From Methylobacterium gossipiicola (lineage in GTDB: Bacteria; Pseudomonadota; Alphaproteobacteria; Rhizobiales; Beijerinckiaceae): a stretch of 64,000 bases of DNA. The translations under genes were made by a program, and so were the position numbers. The stretch lies in the NCBI RefSeq assembly GCF_900113485.1, contig NZ_FOPM01000012.1, positions 62,001 to 126,000 on the forward strand, given 5' to 3'. A model generated the notes under the pieces. The model had not been told where the DNA came from and did not search any database. It saw nothing but the letters and a program-made list of their open reading frames with translations. Shown in pieces: positions 28,964 to 37,574 of this stretch (positions are counted from its first letter, which is position 1; the number at the start of each line of letters is the position of its first letter).

Positions 28964-30031
28964 GGTCGTAATGCCCAGCGCGAGCCTAGCCGCCTCCGTC
29001 CGCTGGTATCCGTCGCGGCGCGCCCGCCCGAGGGGGTCGGCGTGCGCGCGTCGGATCCATCCGCGCCGGACGAGGACCTCCAGCGAGCGTGCGTCGAGGC
29101 GAGTGCCCTCGATCCATCCCTCATCCGGGACCTTGAGAAGCTGCGTGCGGTGCCTCTCGGTGAGGCGCCACGGCGCGGCGGCGATACCCAAGGCCGGAGT
29201 CAGCGGATAAGGGTCGTCATCCAGGAGCGGATGACCCAATGCCTGCAGGATGGCGTCGAGGCCGTCCGTCAGTGCTGCAGGACCGGGCTGCAGGATCAGG
29301 GGCGACTTGATCTCCACGATGCGTCCGTTCACGACGGCGGGGATGGCCGACCAGCCCGACCGCCCGGCGATGCGCGAGGGCACAACCTTCTTCCCGCACC
29401 AAGATGCCAGGATGACCTCGGGAGCGGCTTCCAGCACCGCCTCCGGCGCCACGATACGGTCCTTAGCGGCCGGCTGCCGGGCGAGGTTCGGGAAGACATC
29501 GTTGCCGCCAGCGATGTCTATCAGGTCACAAACCCACCCGATGCCCGAAATGAGGGGCTCGTCCCATTCCTCGAAGTACACGCGCAATCGCGCCTGTCCC
29601 CGGGCCTGGGCAGCCACCCGCGCGAGCCGGTTCTCGTAGCCGAGCGCCAGCGCCTCCGCCTTGTCTCGGGCATCGACCAAGGCGCCGACGGTGCGGATCA
29701 TGGCAAGGATACCGGCGACGTCCCGATGATTGAACGCATGCACGGCAATGCCTGCCCGTATGAGGTCTGAGACGATACCGGCTTGAAGATCCGAAAAGGT
29801 CAGCACCAAGTCGGGCGCGAGTGCCAAGATCTTCGGAATGTCCGCACTGGTGAAAGCGGAGACCCGCGGCTTCTCGCGGCGGACCTGTGGAGGACGGACC
29901 GCATAGCCGGAGACGCCGACGATGCGGTCCTGCTCCCCGAGCAAATACAGGGTCTCGACTGTTTCCTCGGTCAGGCAGACGATGCGTTCGGGCGGGAAGC
30001 GGCGCATGGGCCTCCATAGCATGAGGTGCAT
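28952..30031 (-). CDS. Cytoplasmic BtuF-like binding domain fused to a winged-helix-like tail
   Basis: A 359-residue protein. Residues 10-270 are a class III periplasmic-binding-protein fold as in BtuF/FepB (PERIVCLTEETVETLYLLG, ILALAPDLVLTFSDLQ, VRVYFEEW, EVILASWCGKK). No signal peptide is present, so it should stay in the cytoplasm. After residue 280 comes a separate segment with a winged-helix look: LTERHRTQLLKV, TRLDARSLEVLVRRGWIRR, then YQRTEAARLALG. No ABC permease or ATPase gene is nearby. It is the last gene of the cus operon. A ligand-sensing DNA-binding role is an inference; a plain cobalamin- or metal-binding protein is the alternative. Confidence 0.75.
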   Translation of the reverse strand: MHLMLWRPMRRFPPERIVCLTEETVETLYLLGEQDRIVGVSGYAVRPPQVRREKPRVSAFTSADIPKILALAPDLVLTFSDLQAGIVSDLIRAGIAVHAFNHRDVAGILAMIRTVGALVDARDKAEALALGYENRLARVAAQARGQARLRVYFEEWDEPLISGIGWVCDLIDIAGGNDVFPNLARQPAAKDRIVAPEAVLEAAPEVILASWCGKKVVPSRIAGRSGWSAIPAVVNGRIVEIKSPLILQPGPAALTDGLDAILQALGHPLLDDDPYPLTPALGIAAAPWRLTERHRTQLLKVPDEGWIEGTRLDARSLEVLVRRGWIRRAHADPLGRARRDGYQRTEAARLALGITTAPP

Positions 30032-30086
30032 CGGGCGCGCCCTGGCCTCACGCTTACCCTCCCCTCCCGGAGGTCACGGCTTCGTC

Positions 30087-30563
30087 TCAGATAATTGCGC
30101 CGCCTCGATAGCGCGCAAAGGTGCTCCGCCCGGTCGGCCCGAATAGGACGACGTCGTAGGTGTCCGGCTCCATGCCTTCGACCTCCATCCCGGGGGAACC
30201 CGTCGGCATGCCAGGGACAGCCAGTCCGGTGCCCTTGGGCTTCTCGGCCAGCAGCCGCTTGATCGCCCCGGCCGGGACATGCCCCTCCACGACGTAGCCG
30301 CCAACCTGGGCGGTATGGCAGGCTGAAAGGTCACGCGGCACCCCGAGGCGGACCTTAAGCGGGTTCACCGCTCCTTCGGTGACGGTCACCGGGAAACCGC
30401 TTTCCCGCAGGTGGGCGACCCACCTCTCGCAGCAGCCGCAGGTTGGGTCCTTGGTCACGGACAGGGTCGGCAGGTCCTGTGCCAGAGCGCGGTGCCCGGG
30501 GACGACCAAAGCCGCTAGTCCCAGGATCGCGGCACGCCGGGTCGTCATGATCGTCTCGTTCAT
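30087..30563 (-). CDS. DUF411 metal-binding protein
   Basis: A 158-residue exported protein; start MNETIMTTRRAAILG with GGGAG upstream. The twin-Arg and hydrophobic stretch suggest a Tat or Sec signal ending near ALAQD. The DUF411 core is intact: TKDPTCGCCERWVAHL with the CGCC metal site, then LSACHTAQVGGYVVEGHVPA. DUF411 proteins are regular companions of copper-export genes. It begins 16 bp after the CusA-type gene and belongs to the same operon. Confidence 0.9.
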   Translation of the reverse strand: MNETIMTTRRAAILGLAALVVPGHRALAQDLPTLSVTKDPTCGCCERWVAHLRESGFPVTVTEGAVNPLKVRLGVPRDLSACHTAQVGGYVVEGHVPAGAIKRLLAEKPKGTGLAVPGMPTGSPGMEVEGMEPDTYDVVLFGPTGRSTFARYRGGAII

Positions 30564-30579
30564 GGTCGGTCTCCCGTTC

Positions 30580-33500
30580 TCACTCTGCCGCTAAGGGCAA
30601 TTCGGCGACTTCAACGGATTCGGTCGGCATCTCGGGTTCGGGCAGGCTCCATCCCTTCACGAGACCGTAGACCGCCGGGATGACGACCAGGGTCAGCATG
30701 GTCGACGAGACCATGCCGCCGATCATGGGAACCGCGATCCGCTGCATAACCTCGGAGCCAGAGCCGGTGCTCCACAGGATGGGCAGTAGCCCGGCCATGA
30801 TGGCGACAACCGTCATCATCTTCGGACGCACCCGCTCGACCGCGCCCACCATGATCGCCCGCCGCAGGCCCTCGCGGGTGAAGGCCCTGCCAGCGCGACC
30901 GCATTCAGCCCGCGCCTCGATCAACGCATGATCGAGGTAGACCAGCATGATCACGCCGGTCTCGGCCGCGACGCCGGCGAGCGCGATGAAGCCGACGGCC
31001 ACCGCCACCGACACATTGAAGCCCATCCACCACATCAGCCAGACCCCGCCGACGAGAGCGAAGGGCAGCGACAGCATGACGATGAACGTCTCGGTGAGCC
31101 GCCGGAAGTTCAGGTAAAGGAGCAGAAACACGATCAGCAGCGTCAGCGGGACCACGACCTTCAGCCGGGCCGTCGCCCGGTCGAGGTACTCGACCTGCCC
31201 GCTCCACTGCACGAGTGTGCCCTGCGGCAGACTGACCTCGTTGGTCACCGCCGCCCTGGCTTCGGCGACGTAGCCCCCGAGATCGCGACCGGCGACGTCG
31301 ACGTAGATGAAGACCGCGAGCCGGCCGTTCTCCGTCCGGATCTGGGTCGGACCACGGTTCAACTGCACCTTGGCCACCTCGCCGAGCGGCACCGTACCCC
31401 CGCCTGCGATGGGCACCTGGACCTCGGAGCCGATGGATCGTGGGTCGGAGCGAAAGGCGCGTGGGTAGCGCACGTTGACGGTGTAGCGCTCGCGGCCCTC
31501 GACCGTGTTGGTGACACTCTCGCCGCCGAGCGCCATGGCGATGACGTCCTGCACGTCCCCGACCGTCAGCCCGTACCGACCCAGCACCTCGCGGTCGGGG
31601 GTGATGTCGAGGAAGTAGCCGCCCTGGACGCGCTCGGCATAGGCGCTCGACGTGCCCGGCACCGCCTTCACCACCGCCTCGACCTGGCGGGCGACCTTCT
31701 CCATCTCGGTGAGGTCGGTCCCCATCACCTTGATCCCGACAGGGGTGCGGATGCCGGTCGAGAGCATGTCGATCCGCGCGCGGATCGGTTGGGTCCAAGC
31801 GTTCGAGACCCCGGGAAACTGGAGTGCAGCGTCCATCTCGGCCTTCAGGCTCGCCGTCGTGACCCCGGGGCGCCACTCCGCCTTCGGCTTCAGGTTGACG
31901 ATGGTCTCGAACATCTCGCTCGGCGCCGGATCGGTCGCGGTGTTGGCGCGACCGGCCTTGCCGTAGACCGATGCCACCTCGGGGAAGGACTTGATGATCC
32001 TGTCCTGGGTCGCCAGCAGGTCCCCCGCCTTAGTCACCGAGATGCCCGGCAGGGTCGTCGGCATGTACATCAGCGTGCCCTCGTCGAGGTCGGGCATGAA
32101 CTCCGAGCCGAGCCGGCTCGCCGGCCATGCCGTCGCCGCCAGGACGACCATGGCCAGCAGGACCGTCAACACGCGCGCCCGGAGCACGCCGGCGATAAGG
32201 GGCCGATAGACCCAGATGAGGAGCCTGTTCACCGGGTTGCGGTGCTCTGGGATGATCCGGCCGCGGACGAACAGGACCATCAGCGCCGGGACGAGGGTCA
32301 GTGACAGCACCGCCGCCGCCGCCATGGCGAATGTCTTGGTGAAGGCCAACGGCCCGAAGAGGCGCCCCTCCTGGCTCTCCAGGGTGAAGATCGGCAGGAA
32401 GCTCACGGTGATGATGAGAAGCGAGAAGAACAGCGAGGGGCCGACCTCGCTCGCTGCCTCGATGAGGATCTCGACCCGGGACTTTCCGGGGTCAGCCCGC
32501 TCCAAGTGCTTGTGGGCGTTCTCGATCATGACGATGGCGGCGTCGATCATTGCGCCCACCGCAATGGCGATGCCGCCGAGGCTCATGATGTTGGCCCCGA
32601 GCCCGAGGGCCTTCATGCCCGCGAACGCCATCAGGATGCCGACCGGCAGCATCAGGATCGCGACCAGCGCGCTGCGGACGTGGAGCAGGAACACGACGCA
32701 GACGAGGGCGACGATGACGCTCTCCTCGATCAGGGTACCCTTGAGGGTCTCGATGGCCGCCTCGATCAGGTGCGAGCGGTCGTAGACCGGCAGGATCTCC
32801 GTGCCCTTGGGCAGGCTGGCGGCGACTTCGGAAAGGCGCACCTTCACGTTCTCGATGACGTTCAGGGCGTTCGCCCCGAACCGCTGCAGGACGATCCCGC
32901 CGGCGACCTCGCCGTCGCCGTTCATCTCGGTGATGCCGCGGCGCTCGTCGGGACCGAGCTCGACCCGAGCCACCTCCTTCACCCGCAGCGGGGTGCCCGC
33001 CTCGGTCTTCAGGACGATGCTCTCGATGTCGGCGACGCTCTTGAGATACCCGCGGCCACGGACGACGAACTCGAACTCGGAGAGCTCGACGGTGCGGCCG
33101 CCGACGTCGGCATTGCTCGACCGGATCGCGTCCCGGAGCTTGGACAGGGTGATGCCCTGCGCACGGAGCCGGTTGGGATCGACCACGACGTTGTACTGTT
33201 TCACGAAGCCGCCGACGCCCGCGACCTCCGCCACGCCCTCGGCACGCGACGCCCCGAAGCGCACGACCCAGTCCTGGAGCGAGCGGAGCTCGGCCAGCGT
33301 CCGTTCCTTAGCCACCACGACGTACTGGTAGACCCAGCCGACGCCGGTGGCGTCGGGGCCCAGGGTCGGGGTTACTCCCGCCGGCAGGCGCTTGGCCACG
33401 GTGTTGAGATATTCGAGCACTCGGCTGCGAGCCCAGTACGGGTCGGTGCCGTCCTCGAAGATGACATAGACGAACGAGACCCCGAAGAACGAGAACCCGC

Positions 33501-33747
33501 GAACGACCTTGGATCGCGGCACCGTCAGCATGGCAGTCGAGAGGACGTACGTGATTTGGTCTTCCACGACCTGGGGAGCTTGGCCCGGGTACTCAGTGTA
33601 GACGATGGTCTGCACGTCCGAGAGGTCCGGGATCGCGTCGAGCGGCAGGGTCTTCAGGGCGTAGAGCCCGGCTCCGACCGCGAAGATGGTCCCGATCAGG
33701 ACTAGCACCAGATTCCGCGCCGACCAGGCGATCAGGCGGGCGATCAT
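30580..33747 (-). CDS. cusA: CusA-type Cu(I)/Ag(I) RND pump
   Basis: A 1055-residue RND pump. Helix 4 holds VGAMIDAAIVMIENAHKHLE (about residues 393-412), the monovalent-cation signature of CusA/SilA. Conserved Met-rich porter segments such as LMYMPTTLPG are also present. With CusB it pumps Cu(I)/Ag(I) out through an outer-membrane channel. Its ATG overlaps the cusB stop by 4 bp. No CusC- or CusF-like gene is seen in the operon. Confidence 0.95.
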   Translation of the reverse strand: MIARLIAWSARNLVLVLIGTIFAVGAGLYALKTLPLDAIPDLSDVQTIVYTEYPGQAPQVVEDQITYVLSTAMLTVPRSKVVRGFSFFGVSFVYVIFEDGTDPYWARSRVLEYLNTVAKRLPAGVTPTLGPDATGVGWVYQYVVVAKERTLAELRSLQDWVVRFGASRAEGVAEVAGVGGFVKQYNVVVDPNRLRAQGITLSKLRDAIRSSNADVGGRTVELSEFEFVVRGRGYLKSVADIESIVLKTEAGTPLRVKEVARVELGPDERRGITEMNGDGEVAGGIVLQRFGANALNVIENVKVRLSEVAASLPKGTEILPVYDRSHLIEAAIETLKGTLIEESVIVALVCVVFLLHVRSALVAILMLPVGILMAFAGMKALGLGANIMSLGGIAIAVGAMIDAAIVMIENAHKHLERADPGKSRVEILIEAASEVGPSLFFSLLIITVSFLPIFTLESQEGRLFGPLAFTKTFAMAAAAVLSLTLVPALMVLFVRGRIIPEHRNPVNRLLIWVYRPLIAGVLRARVLTVLLAMVVLAATAWPASRLGSEFMPDLDEGTLMYMPTTLPGISVTKAGDLLATQDRIIKSFPEVASVYGKAGRANTATDPAPSEMFETIVNLKPKAEWRPGVTTASLKAEMDAALQFPGVSNAWTQPIRARIDMLSTGIRTPVGIKVMGTDLTEMEKVARQVEAVVKAVPGTSSAYAERVQGGYFLDITPDREVLGRYGLTVGDVQDVIAMALGGESVTNTVEGRERYTVNVRYPRAFRSDPRSIGSEVQVPIAGGGTVPLGEVAKVQLNRGPTQIRTENGRLAVFIYVDVAGRDLGGYVAEARAAVTNEVSLPQGTLVQWSGQVEYLDRATARLKVVVPLTLLIVFLLLYLNFRRLTETFIVMLSLPFALVGGVWLMWWMGFNVSVAVAVGFIALAGVAAETGVIMLVYLDHALIEARAECGRAGRAFTREGLRRAIMVGAVERVRPKMMTVVAIMAGLLPILWSTGSGSEVMQRIAVPMIGGMVSSTMLTLVVIPAVYGLVKGWSLPEPEMPTESVEVAELPLAAE

Positions 33748-35249
33748 GGCGCCTTCCCCTCGGCGGCGGCTTGCGGCCCGGGATCGGGCTTCGGCTCGGA
33801 AAGACCTTGGAGGGCCGCCTTCAGGTTGCTCTCGGCGTCGATGAGGAAGTTGGCCGAGGTCACCACGCGGTCGCCCGCGGCGATGCCGGCGCGGATCTCG
33901 ACGTAGCCGTCGCCGCGGACGCCGAGCCTGACCGGTCGCGGTTCGAAGCGACCCTCTCCCTTGTCTAGCAGGACGACCTGCCTGATGCCGGTATCGATGA
34001 CGGCGTCATCGGGCACCGCGACCACCGGCTTGTCACTGCCCGTGGCGATGGCGACGTCGGCGAACATGCCCGGGCGCAGGTCGCCGTTCGGGTTGGGCAA
34101 CTCGATGCGCAGGCGGGCGGTCCGGGTCCCCATGGCGAGGTGCGGGTAGATCCGGGTCACCGCGCCGGTGAAGACGCGATCAGGAAACGTCCGGGCGCGC
34201 ACGGTCGCCGTCTGGCCCTCCGCCACGGCCGCCAGGTCGCGTTCGGTCACGTCGGCCAAGACCCAGACCCGGGAATGGTCGACGAGCTTGAACAGGGTGT
34301 CGCCGGACTTGGCGCGCATCCCGTCCGAGACGTTGCGCTCGACCACGACGCCGTCGCGGGGCGCCGACCACGTGATGGTCGAGGGCACTTTTCGGGATCG
34401 CTCGATCTCGTCGATGACCTCGGGCGGGATGCCGAGGTTCTCAAGACGCCGGCGGGCGCCCTCGTAGCCGATGCCGGTTAGGTACTGCGCGGCGGCCGCG
34501 TTCATCTCCGGCGAGAACAGGCGCAGGAGGGGCTGGCCCTTGTGCACGTGGTCGCCGGTGGTGATGGCCTCGACCTTCTCGATGAAGGCGTCGGTACGCA
34601 TCGCGATGACCGAGATCCGGCGCTCGTCCTCCTCGATGGCGCCAGGTGCGCGCACCGGCATCGACAGGACGCGTCGCTCGACGACCGCCGTCCGGACCCC
34701 GGTGCGCTGGAGCTTGCCGGGCGAGATTTTCACGGTGCCGTCGTCGGTGTCCTCGCCCTCGTAGACGGGGAGGTAATCCATTCCCATCGAGTCCTTCTTC
34801 GGAATCGGCGAGGTGTCCGGAAGACCCATCGGGTTGCGGTAGAAGCGCACCTTGCGGGCACTCGTCTCCGGCATCGTGGCCTGAGCCATGGCCATGTCGC
34901 CGTGCCCGGCGTCGGGCATTGCCTCCGTCTCGTCGGGTTCGTCGAAGCGCACCTCCTCGCTCGCGTGGACGGCGCGATAGTCTCGACCGTCCGCCGTGCG
35001 CTTGGGCTCGGAGGCGTAGTCCGGCTTTCCGTCCGGGTCCTGGTAGTAGACGACCGGTCCCGTCGCCTTGGCCGGGACCCGAGCGGGCACCGAAGAGGGC
35101 TGCCGGGTTCCCGGCAGCCAATGGGCGAACCCGGTCCGCGCCTGCTGGACGAGCGCCGGCACGGGGCTGCCCTCATGCCCCGCGCCATACCCCAAAACCC
35201 CCGCCGCGAGCGCGGAGAGGGTCCCGGCCGCCCAAGCCGACCGGCTCAC
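33744..35249 (-). CDS. cusB: CusB-type periplasmic adaptor
   Basis: A 501-residue membrane-fusion protein. The N-terminal signal-anchor is followed by a linker with Met and His (MPDAGHGDMAMAQATM) and a heavy-metal-binding segment YRNPMGLPDTSPIPKKDSMG typical of CusB/SilB. The barrel-sandwich, hairpin and beta-barrel domains follow (PVRAPGAIEEDERRI, LRPGMFADVAI). The start overlaps the stop of the upstream FixH-like gene by 4 bp, and the end overlaps cusA. Confidence 0.93.
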   Translation of the reverse strand: MSRSAWAAGTLSALAAGVLGYGAGHEGSPVPALVQQARTGFAHWLPGTRQPSSVPARVPAKATGPVVYYQDPDGKPDYASEPKRTADGRDYRAVHASEEVRFDEPDETEAMPDAGHGDMAMAQATMPETSARKVRFYRNPMGLPDTSPIPKKDSMGMDYLPVYEGEDTDDGTVKISPGKLQRTGVRTAVVERRVLSMPVRAPGAIEEDERRISVIAMRTDAFIEKVEAITTGDHVHKGQPLLRLFSPEMNAAAAQYLTGIGYEGARRRLENLGIPPEVIDEIERSRKVPSTITWSAPRDGVVVERNVSDGMRAKSGDTLFKLVDHSRVWVLADVTERDLAAVAEGQTATVRARTFPDRVFTGAVTRIYPHLAMGTRTARLRIELPNPNGDLRPGMFADVAIATGSDKPVVAVPDDAVIDTGIRQVVLLDKGEGRFEPRPVRLGVRGDGYVEIRAGIAAGDRVVTSANFLIDAESNLKAALQGLSEPKPDPGPQAAAEGKAP

Positions 35250-35641
35250 TTGGTGGCCTTGAACACCAGCCTGTTCTCGACGGTGCCGGTCTCGCCTTGG
35301 ACCTTGGCCCCGAGCGAGAGGCGCCAGCCGCCGGCCATCGTCAGCTTCGCCTTGAACCGGTAAAGGCCCGGCTCCGGCGAGGGCAGTTGCTCGATCTTGG
35401 AGGTCATCTCCTCCATGCTGTCGGGCGCCATGTCGATGCGCTTGGCGAAGATGACGGCGTTCGGCACGGGCTTGGACGTGCGCTTGTCGACGAGGCGGAC
35501 GTCGAGGATGGCCTCGCCCTGCTTGGCTTCGTCCTTCACCAGCTGGAATTCGTAGTCCTTGGTGTCGGCCCGGGCCGCGGCGGTGAGGACGAGGCCGAGC
35601 AGCGCAGCCGTGAGGGCGCGCGAAAACGATGTCTTGGACAC
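35246..35641 (-). CDS. FixH/YtkA-like periplasmic protein
   Basis: A 131-residue protein with a signal peptide (LTAALLGLVLTAAARAD) and an immunoglobulin-like beta domain: LDVRLVDKRTSKPVPNAVIF, PEPGLYRFKAKLTMAGGW, which is the FixH/YtkA pattern. Such domains accompany copper pumps and cytochrome assembly and may bind copper. It is 4-bp coupled to cusB. Confidence 0.8.
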   Translation of the reverse strand: MSKTSFSRALTAALLGLVLTAAARADTKDYEFQLVKDEAKQGEAILDVRLVDKRTSKPVPNAVIFAKRIDMAPDSMEEMTSKIEQLPSPEPGLYRFKAKLTMAGGWRLSLGAKVQGETGTVENRLVFKATK

Positions 35642-35723
35642 GGTCGATGATCTCCTGAAAACGATGGGACCCGGGCCTTCAGGCGCGCGGGATCGGCCGG
35701 CGCAGGCGCCGGCGGCATCGGGT

Positions 35724-36137
35724 TCAGGCTTGGGGAGGCTCGGTGGGCGGCCCTTGCGACAGGCTGTCGAAGGAGGCAGTGACGCCCCAGGTCGGCCCCT
35801 CGACGCCGGCGACGCGGCCCGGAAGTCCGACGGCGACCGGCAGCCCGGTGGCGACCTTCGCCAGGCAGAGCGCCATCAGGGGGCAACCCTTCGAGCAGTC
35901 GGGCATGCCCGGCCGCTCCTTGGGACAGCACGGCATCTCGTCCATGGCCATCCCGGCCATGTCGTCCATGGCCTCGTCGGGCATCGCCATGGCGTGACCT
36001 TGAACGGCCGTCGGCGCGCGCATGCCCGCGGCGGCCGCGGATGCGGTCACCGGCGCAAGGGCGAGGCTGAGGACCGCCAGGAGCGGGAGCAGCCTGCGAA
36101 GGGCGAGCCAGAAGGTCACCTTTGGACGATGCCACAT
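35724..36137 (-). CDS. Secreted Met/Cys-rich protein of the cus operon
   Basis: A 137-residue protein starting MWHRPKVTFWLALRR, with a signal peptide ending near VTASAAA. The next segment is Met/Asp/Ala rich (AMAMPDEAMDDMAGMAMDEM), followed by a Cys knot (PCCPKERPGMPDCSKGCPLM: five Cys). Both are plausible Cu(I) ligands. Family unknown. It is the first gene of the leftward cus operon; 83 bp separate it from the FixH-like gene. Confidence 0.7.
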   Translation of the reverse strand: MWHRPKVTFWLALRRLLPLLAVLSLALAPVTASAAAAGMRAPTAVQGHAMAMPDEAMDDMAGMAMDEMPCCPKERPGMPDCSKGCPLMALCLAKVATGLPVAVGLPGRVAGVEGPTWGVTASFDSLSQGPPTEPPQA

Positions 36138-36312
36138 CGTAGACCGGCGAGGAAGGGACTGGAGTACGGGACGCGCAGGACGTCTCGCGCTCGGACCTCC
36201 GAAGCCATGCACCCGACGGCTTCGGACACGCTAAATCGAGGGTCGGATCGTTCAGCACGGCACCCTGCCCGGACTTGGACCAAGCGGGTAAGCTTCGTGT
36301 CCGGTCCGCAGC

Positions 36313-36543
36313 TCAGGAGGACCCCGAGCAGCAGGATGCGGACCCGCCGTTCTCGCGCGCTTCCTGGATGGGCGGACAGGGCACGTCGCCGAAGGAGCAG
36401 AAGACGCAGCAGTCGCCCGCCTTCGGGCGCAGAAGCGTGCCGCAGCTGGTGCACTCGTAGAAGAATTGGCAGGCGTCGGTCGGCATCGTCTCCGTCGCTC
36501 GATGACCGCAGTGCGGGCAGGTCAGGGTGGACCGAAGCTGCAT
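36313..36543 (-). CDS. GDCCVxC-domain protein
   Basis: A 76-residue Cys-rich protein. The ATG at 36543 has a GAGG site six bases upstream; an in-frame GTG at 36555 overlaps the previous gene. Two pairs of CPHC/CTSC look like a zinc ribbon, followed by the signature GDCCVFCSFGDVPCPPIQ and a Cys-rich end. Proteins with this signature sit next to merT-like transporters; some are selenoproteins, but all signature positions are ordinary Cys here. Probably handles the metal or its thiol complexes in the cytoplasm. Confidence 0.85.
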   Translation of the reverse strand: MQLRSTLTCPHCGHRATETMPTDACQFFYECTSCGTLLRPKAGDCCVFCSFGDVPCPPIQEARENGGSASCCSGSS

Positions 36544-36551
36544 CGTCGGCC

Positions 36552-36989
36552 TCACCGCATCGCCTTGAGCACGACAGGCTCAAGGTATGGTTCCCACGCG
36601 AGCGCCAAACCGACCAGCGCCGTCCCAAGCCCGAGAAGGCCAGGGGTATGCCATGACGGCCCCGTGCGAGCACATGGTTCGGCCATGTCGCATGCCGTCG
36701 CCCGGTGACGGAAGAACAGCGCCCAACCCATGAGGAGGGCCAGGGCGGCCCCGCCGAGCAGGATCGGCCGGATGCTCGCCAACATGGCCAACCCTCCGAA
36801 CACCGCCCCTGTCGCGCCGAGACCGGCAAGCGCCACCGGGAGGGCGCAGCAGGACGAAGCCGCCAGGGCACCCAGCCCGGCGACCGTGCCCAGCCCTGCG
36901 AACCAGTTTCCCGAGAAAACCGGCAGGCCGTCCCGCGGACCTGAGGCGGGTCGTGCGGAAGGCGTCATGGATGGTGTGTCGATCATCAT
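36552..36989 (-). CDS. merT: MerT-like mercuric transport protein
   Basis: About 145 residues with four hydrophobic segments. The MerT vicinal Cys pair sits in the first helix, ASSCCALPVALAGLGATG, and a second Cys pair is in the loop (TACDMAEPC). Start: an in-frame ATG at 37004 falls inside the promoter and operator, so ATG 36989 or 36986 is chosen. These lie at the expected transcription start, so the mRNA may be leaderless. Imports Hg(II) or a similar thiophilic ion in mer operons; no merP or merA is present here. Divergent from a MerR gene. Confidence 0.8.
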   Translation of the reverse strand: MMIDTPSMTPSARPASGPRDGLPVFSGNWFAGLGTVAGLGALAASSCCALPVALAGLGATGAVFGGLAMLASIRPILLGGAALALLMGWALFFRHRATACDMAEPCARTGPSWHTPGLLGLGTALVGLALAWEPYLEPVVLKAMR

Positions 36990-36995
36990 CGTGCC

Positions 36996-37026
36996 ACCCT
37001 GCATCCCGTAGCCACTACGGGATCAA
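36996..37026 (-). promoter_or_regulatory. MerR-type promoter of the merT-like gene
   Basis: Minus-strand -35 TTGATC (37021-37026) and -10 CAGGGT (36996-37001), 19-bp spacer. Perfect palindrome ATCCCGTAG-N3-CTACGGGAT (37003-37023). The predicted transcription start coincides with the merT-like ATG. It ends 8 bp from the divergent regulator start. Confidence 0.85.
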
Positions 37027-37033
37027 GCGAAAA

Positions 37034-37447
37034 ATGGCGAAGGGTTCGCGAGGTCTCTCCATTGGCCAGATCGCGGCGGCGGCCGGGATCAACCTGGAGA
37101 CCGTCCGCTACTACGAGCGCATCGGGCTCATGCCGCCGCCCGCCCGCACGGAAGGCGGTCACAGGGCCTACGATCCTGCTCATGTCCGGCGCCTGGCGTT
37201 CATCCGTCAGGCCCGCGCATTGGGCTTCGGGATCGAGGACATCCGAACCCTGCTGGCGTTGGCCGCGCCCGGGCACCGGTCCTGTGGCGAGGTCCGGGAC
37301 GTCGCCGCCGCCCACCTTTCCGAGGTCCGCGCCAAGCTCGCTCGTCTCGCGCGGCTTGAGCGCATCCTGAGCGACACCGTGGAGCGGTGCAGCGGCGCCC
37401 CGACGCCGGCCTGCCCGGTTCTCGACATGCTCGATGCACCGATGTGA
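37034..37447 (+). CDS. merR: MerR-family regulator, Hg(II)-type cysteines
   Basis: A 137-residue regulator starting MAKGSRGLSIGQIAAAAG. The DNA-binding domain is clear (NLETVRYYERIGLM). Three Cys occur at the positions used by MerR: one in HRSCGEVRDVAA at the start of the dimer helix and two in RCSGAPTPACPVLDML after it. The loop is C-x7-C rather than the C-x8-C of Tn21/Tn501 MerR. The gene partner (MerT-like) favours Hg(II) or a similar soft metal. Confidence 0.85.
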   Translation: MAKGSRGLSIGQIAAAAGINLETVRYYERIGLMPPPARTEGGHRAYDPAHVRRLAFIRQARALGFGIEDIRTLLALAAPGHRSCGEVRDVAAAHLSEVRAKLARLARLERILSDTVERCSGAPTPACPVLDMLDAPM

Positions 37448-37574
37448 AAGCCGGCCCCTCCGACACACAGCAGTGGAACGGGACCGCCGGTCGTCCTTGC
37501 CTTGGTCCCAAGAGGCCGGAAGCGGGTGGCGATGCGGGGTCACGCAGCCGCTCGTCCGTGGAACGACCGTCGAC

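Noticed and set aside
33700..36300. A MerR-like dyad upstream of the cus operon near 36260-36290
   Set aside because: The arms (CCCG.TTGG / CCAA..CGGG) are imperfect and no promoter boxes with suitable spacing accompany them.
36400..36470. Possible selenoprotein in the GDCCVxC gene
   Set aside because: All signature positions are plain Cys codons, and there is no in-frame TGA, so recoding is not needed.
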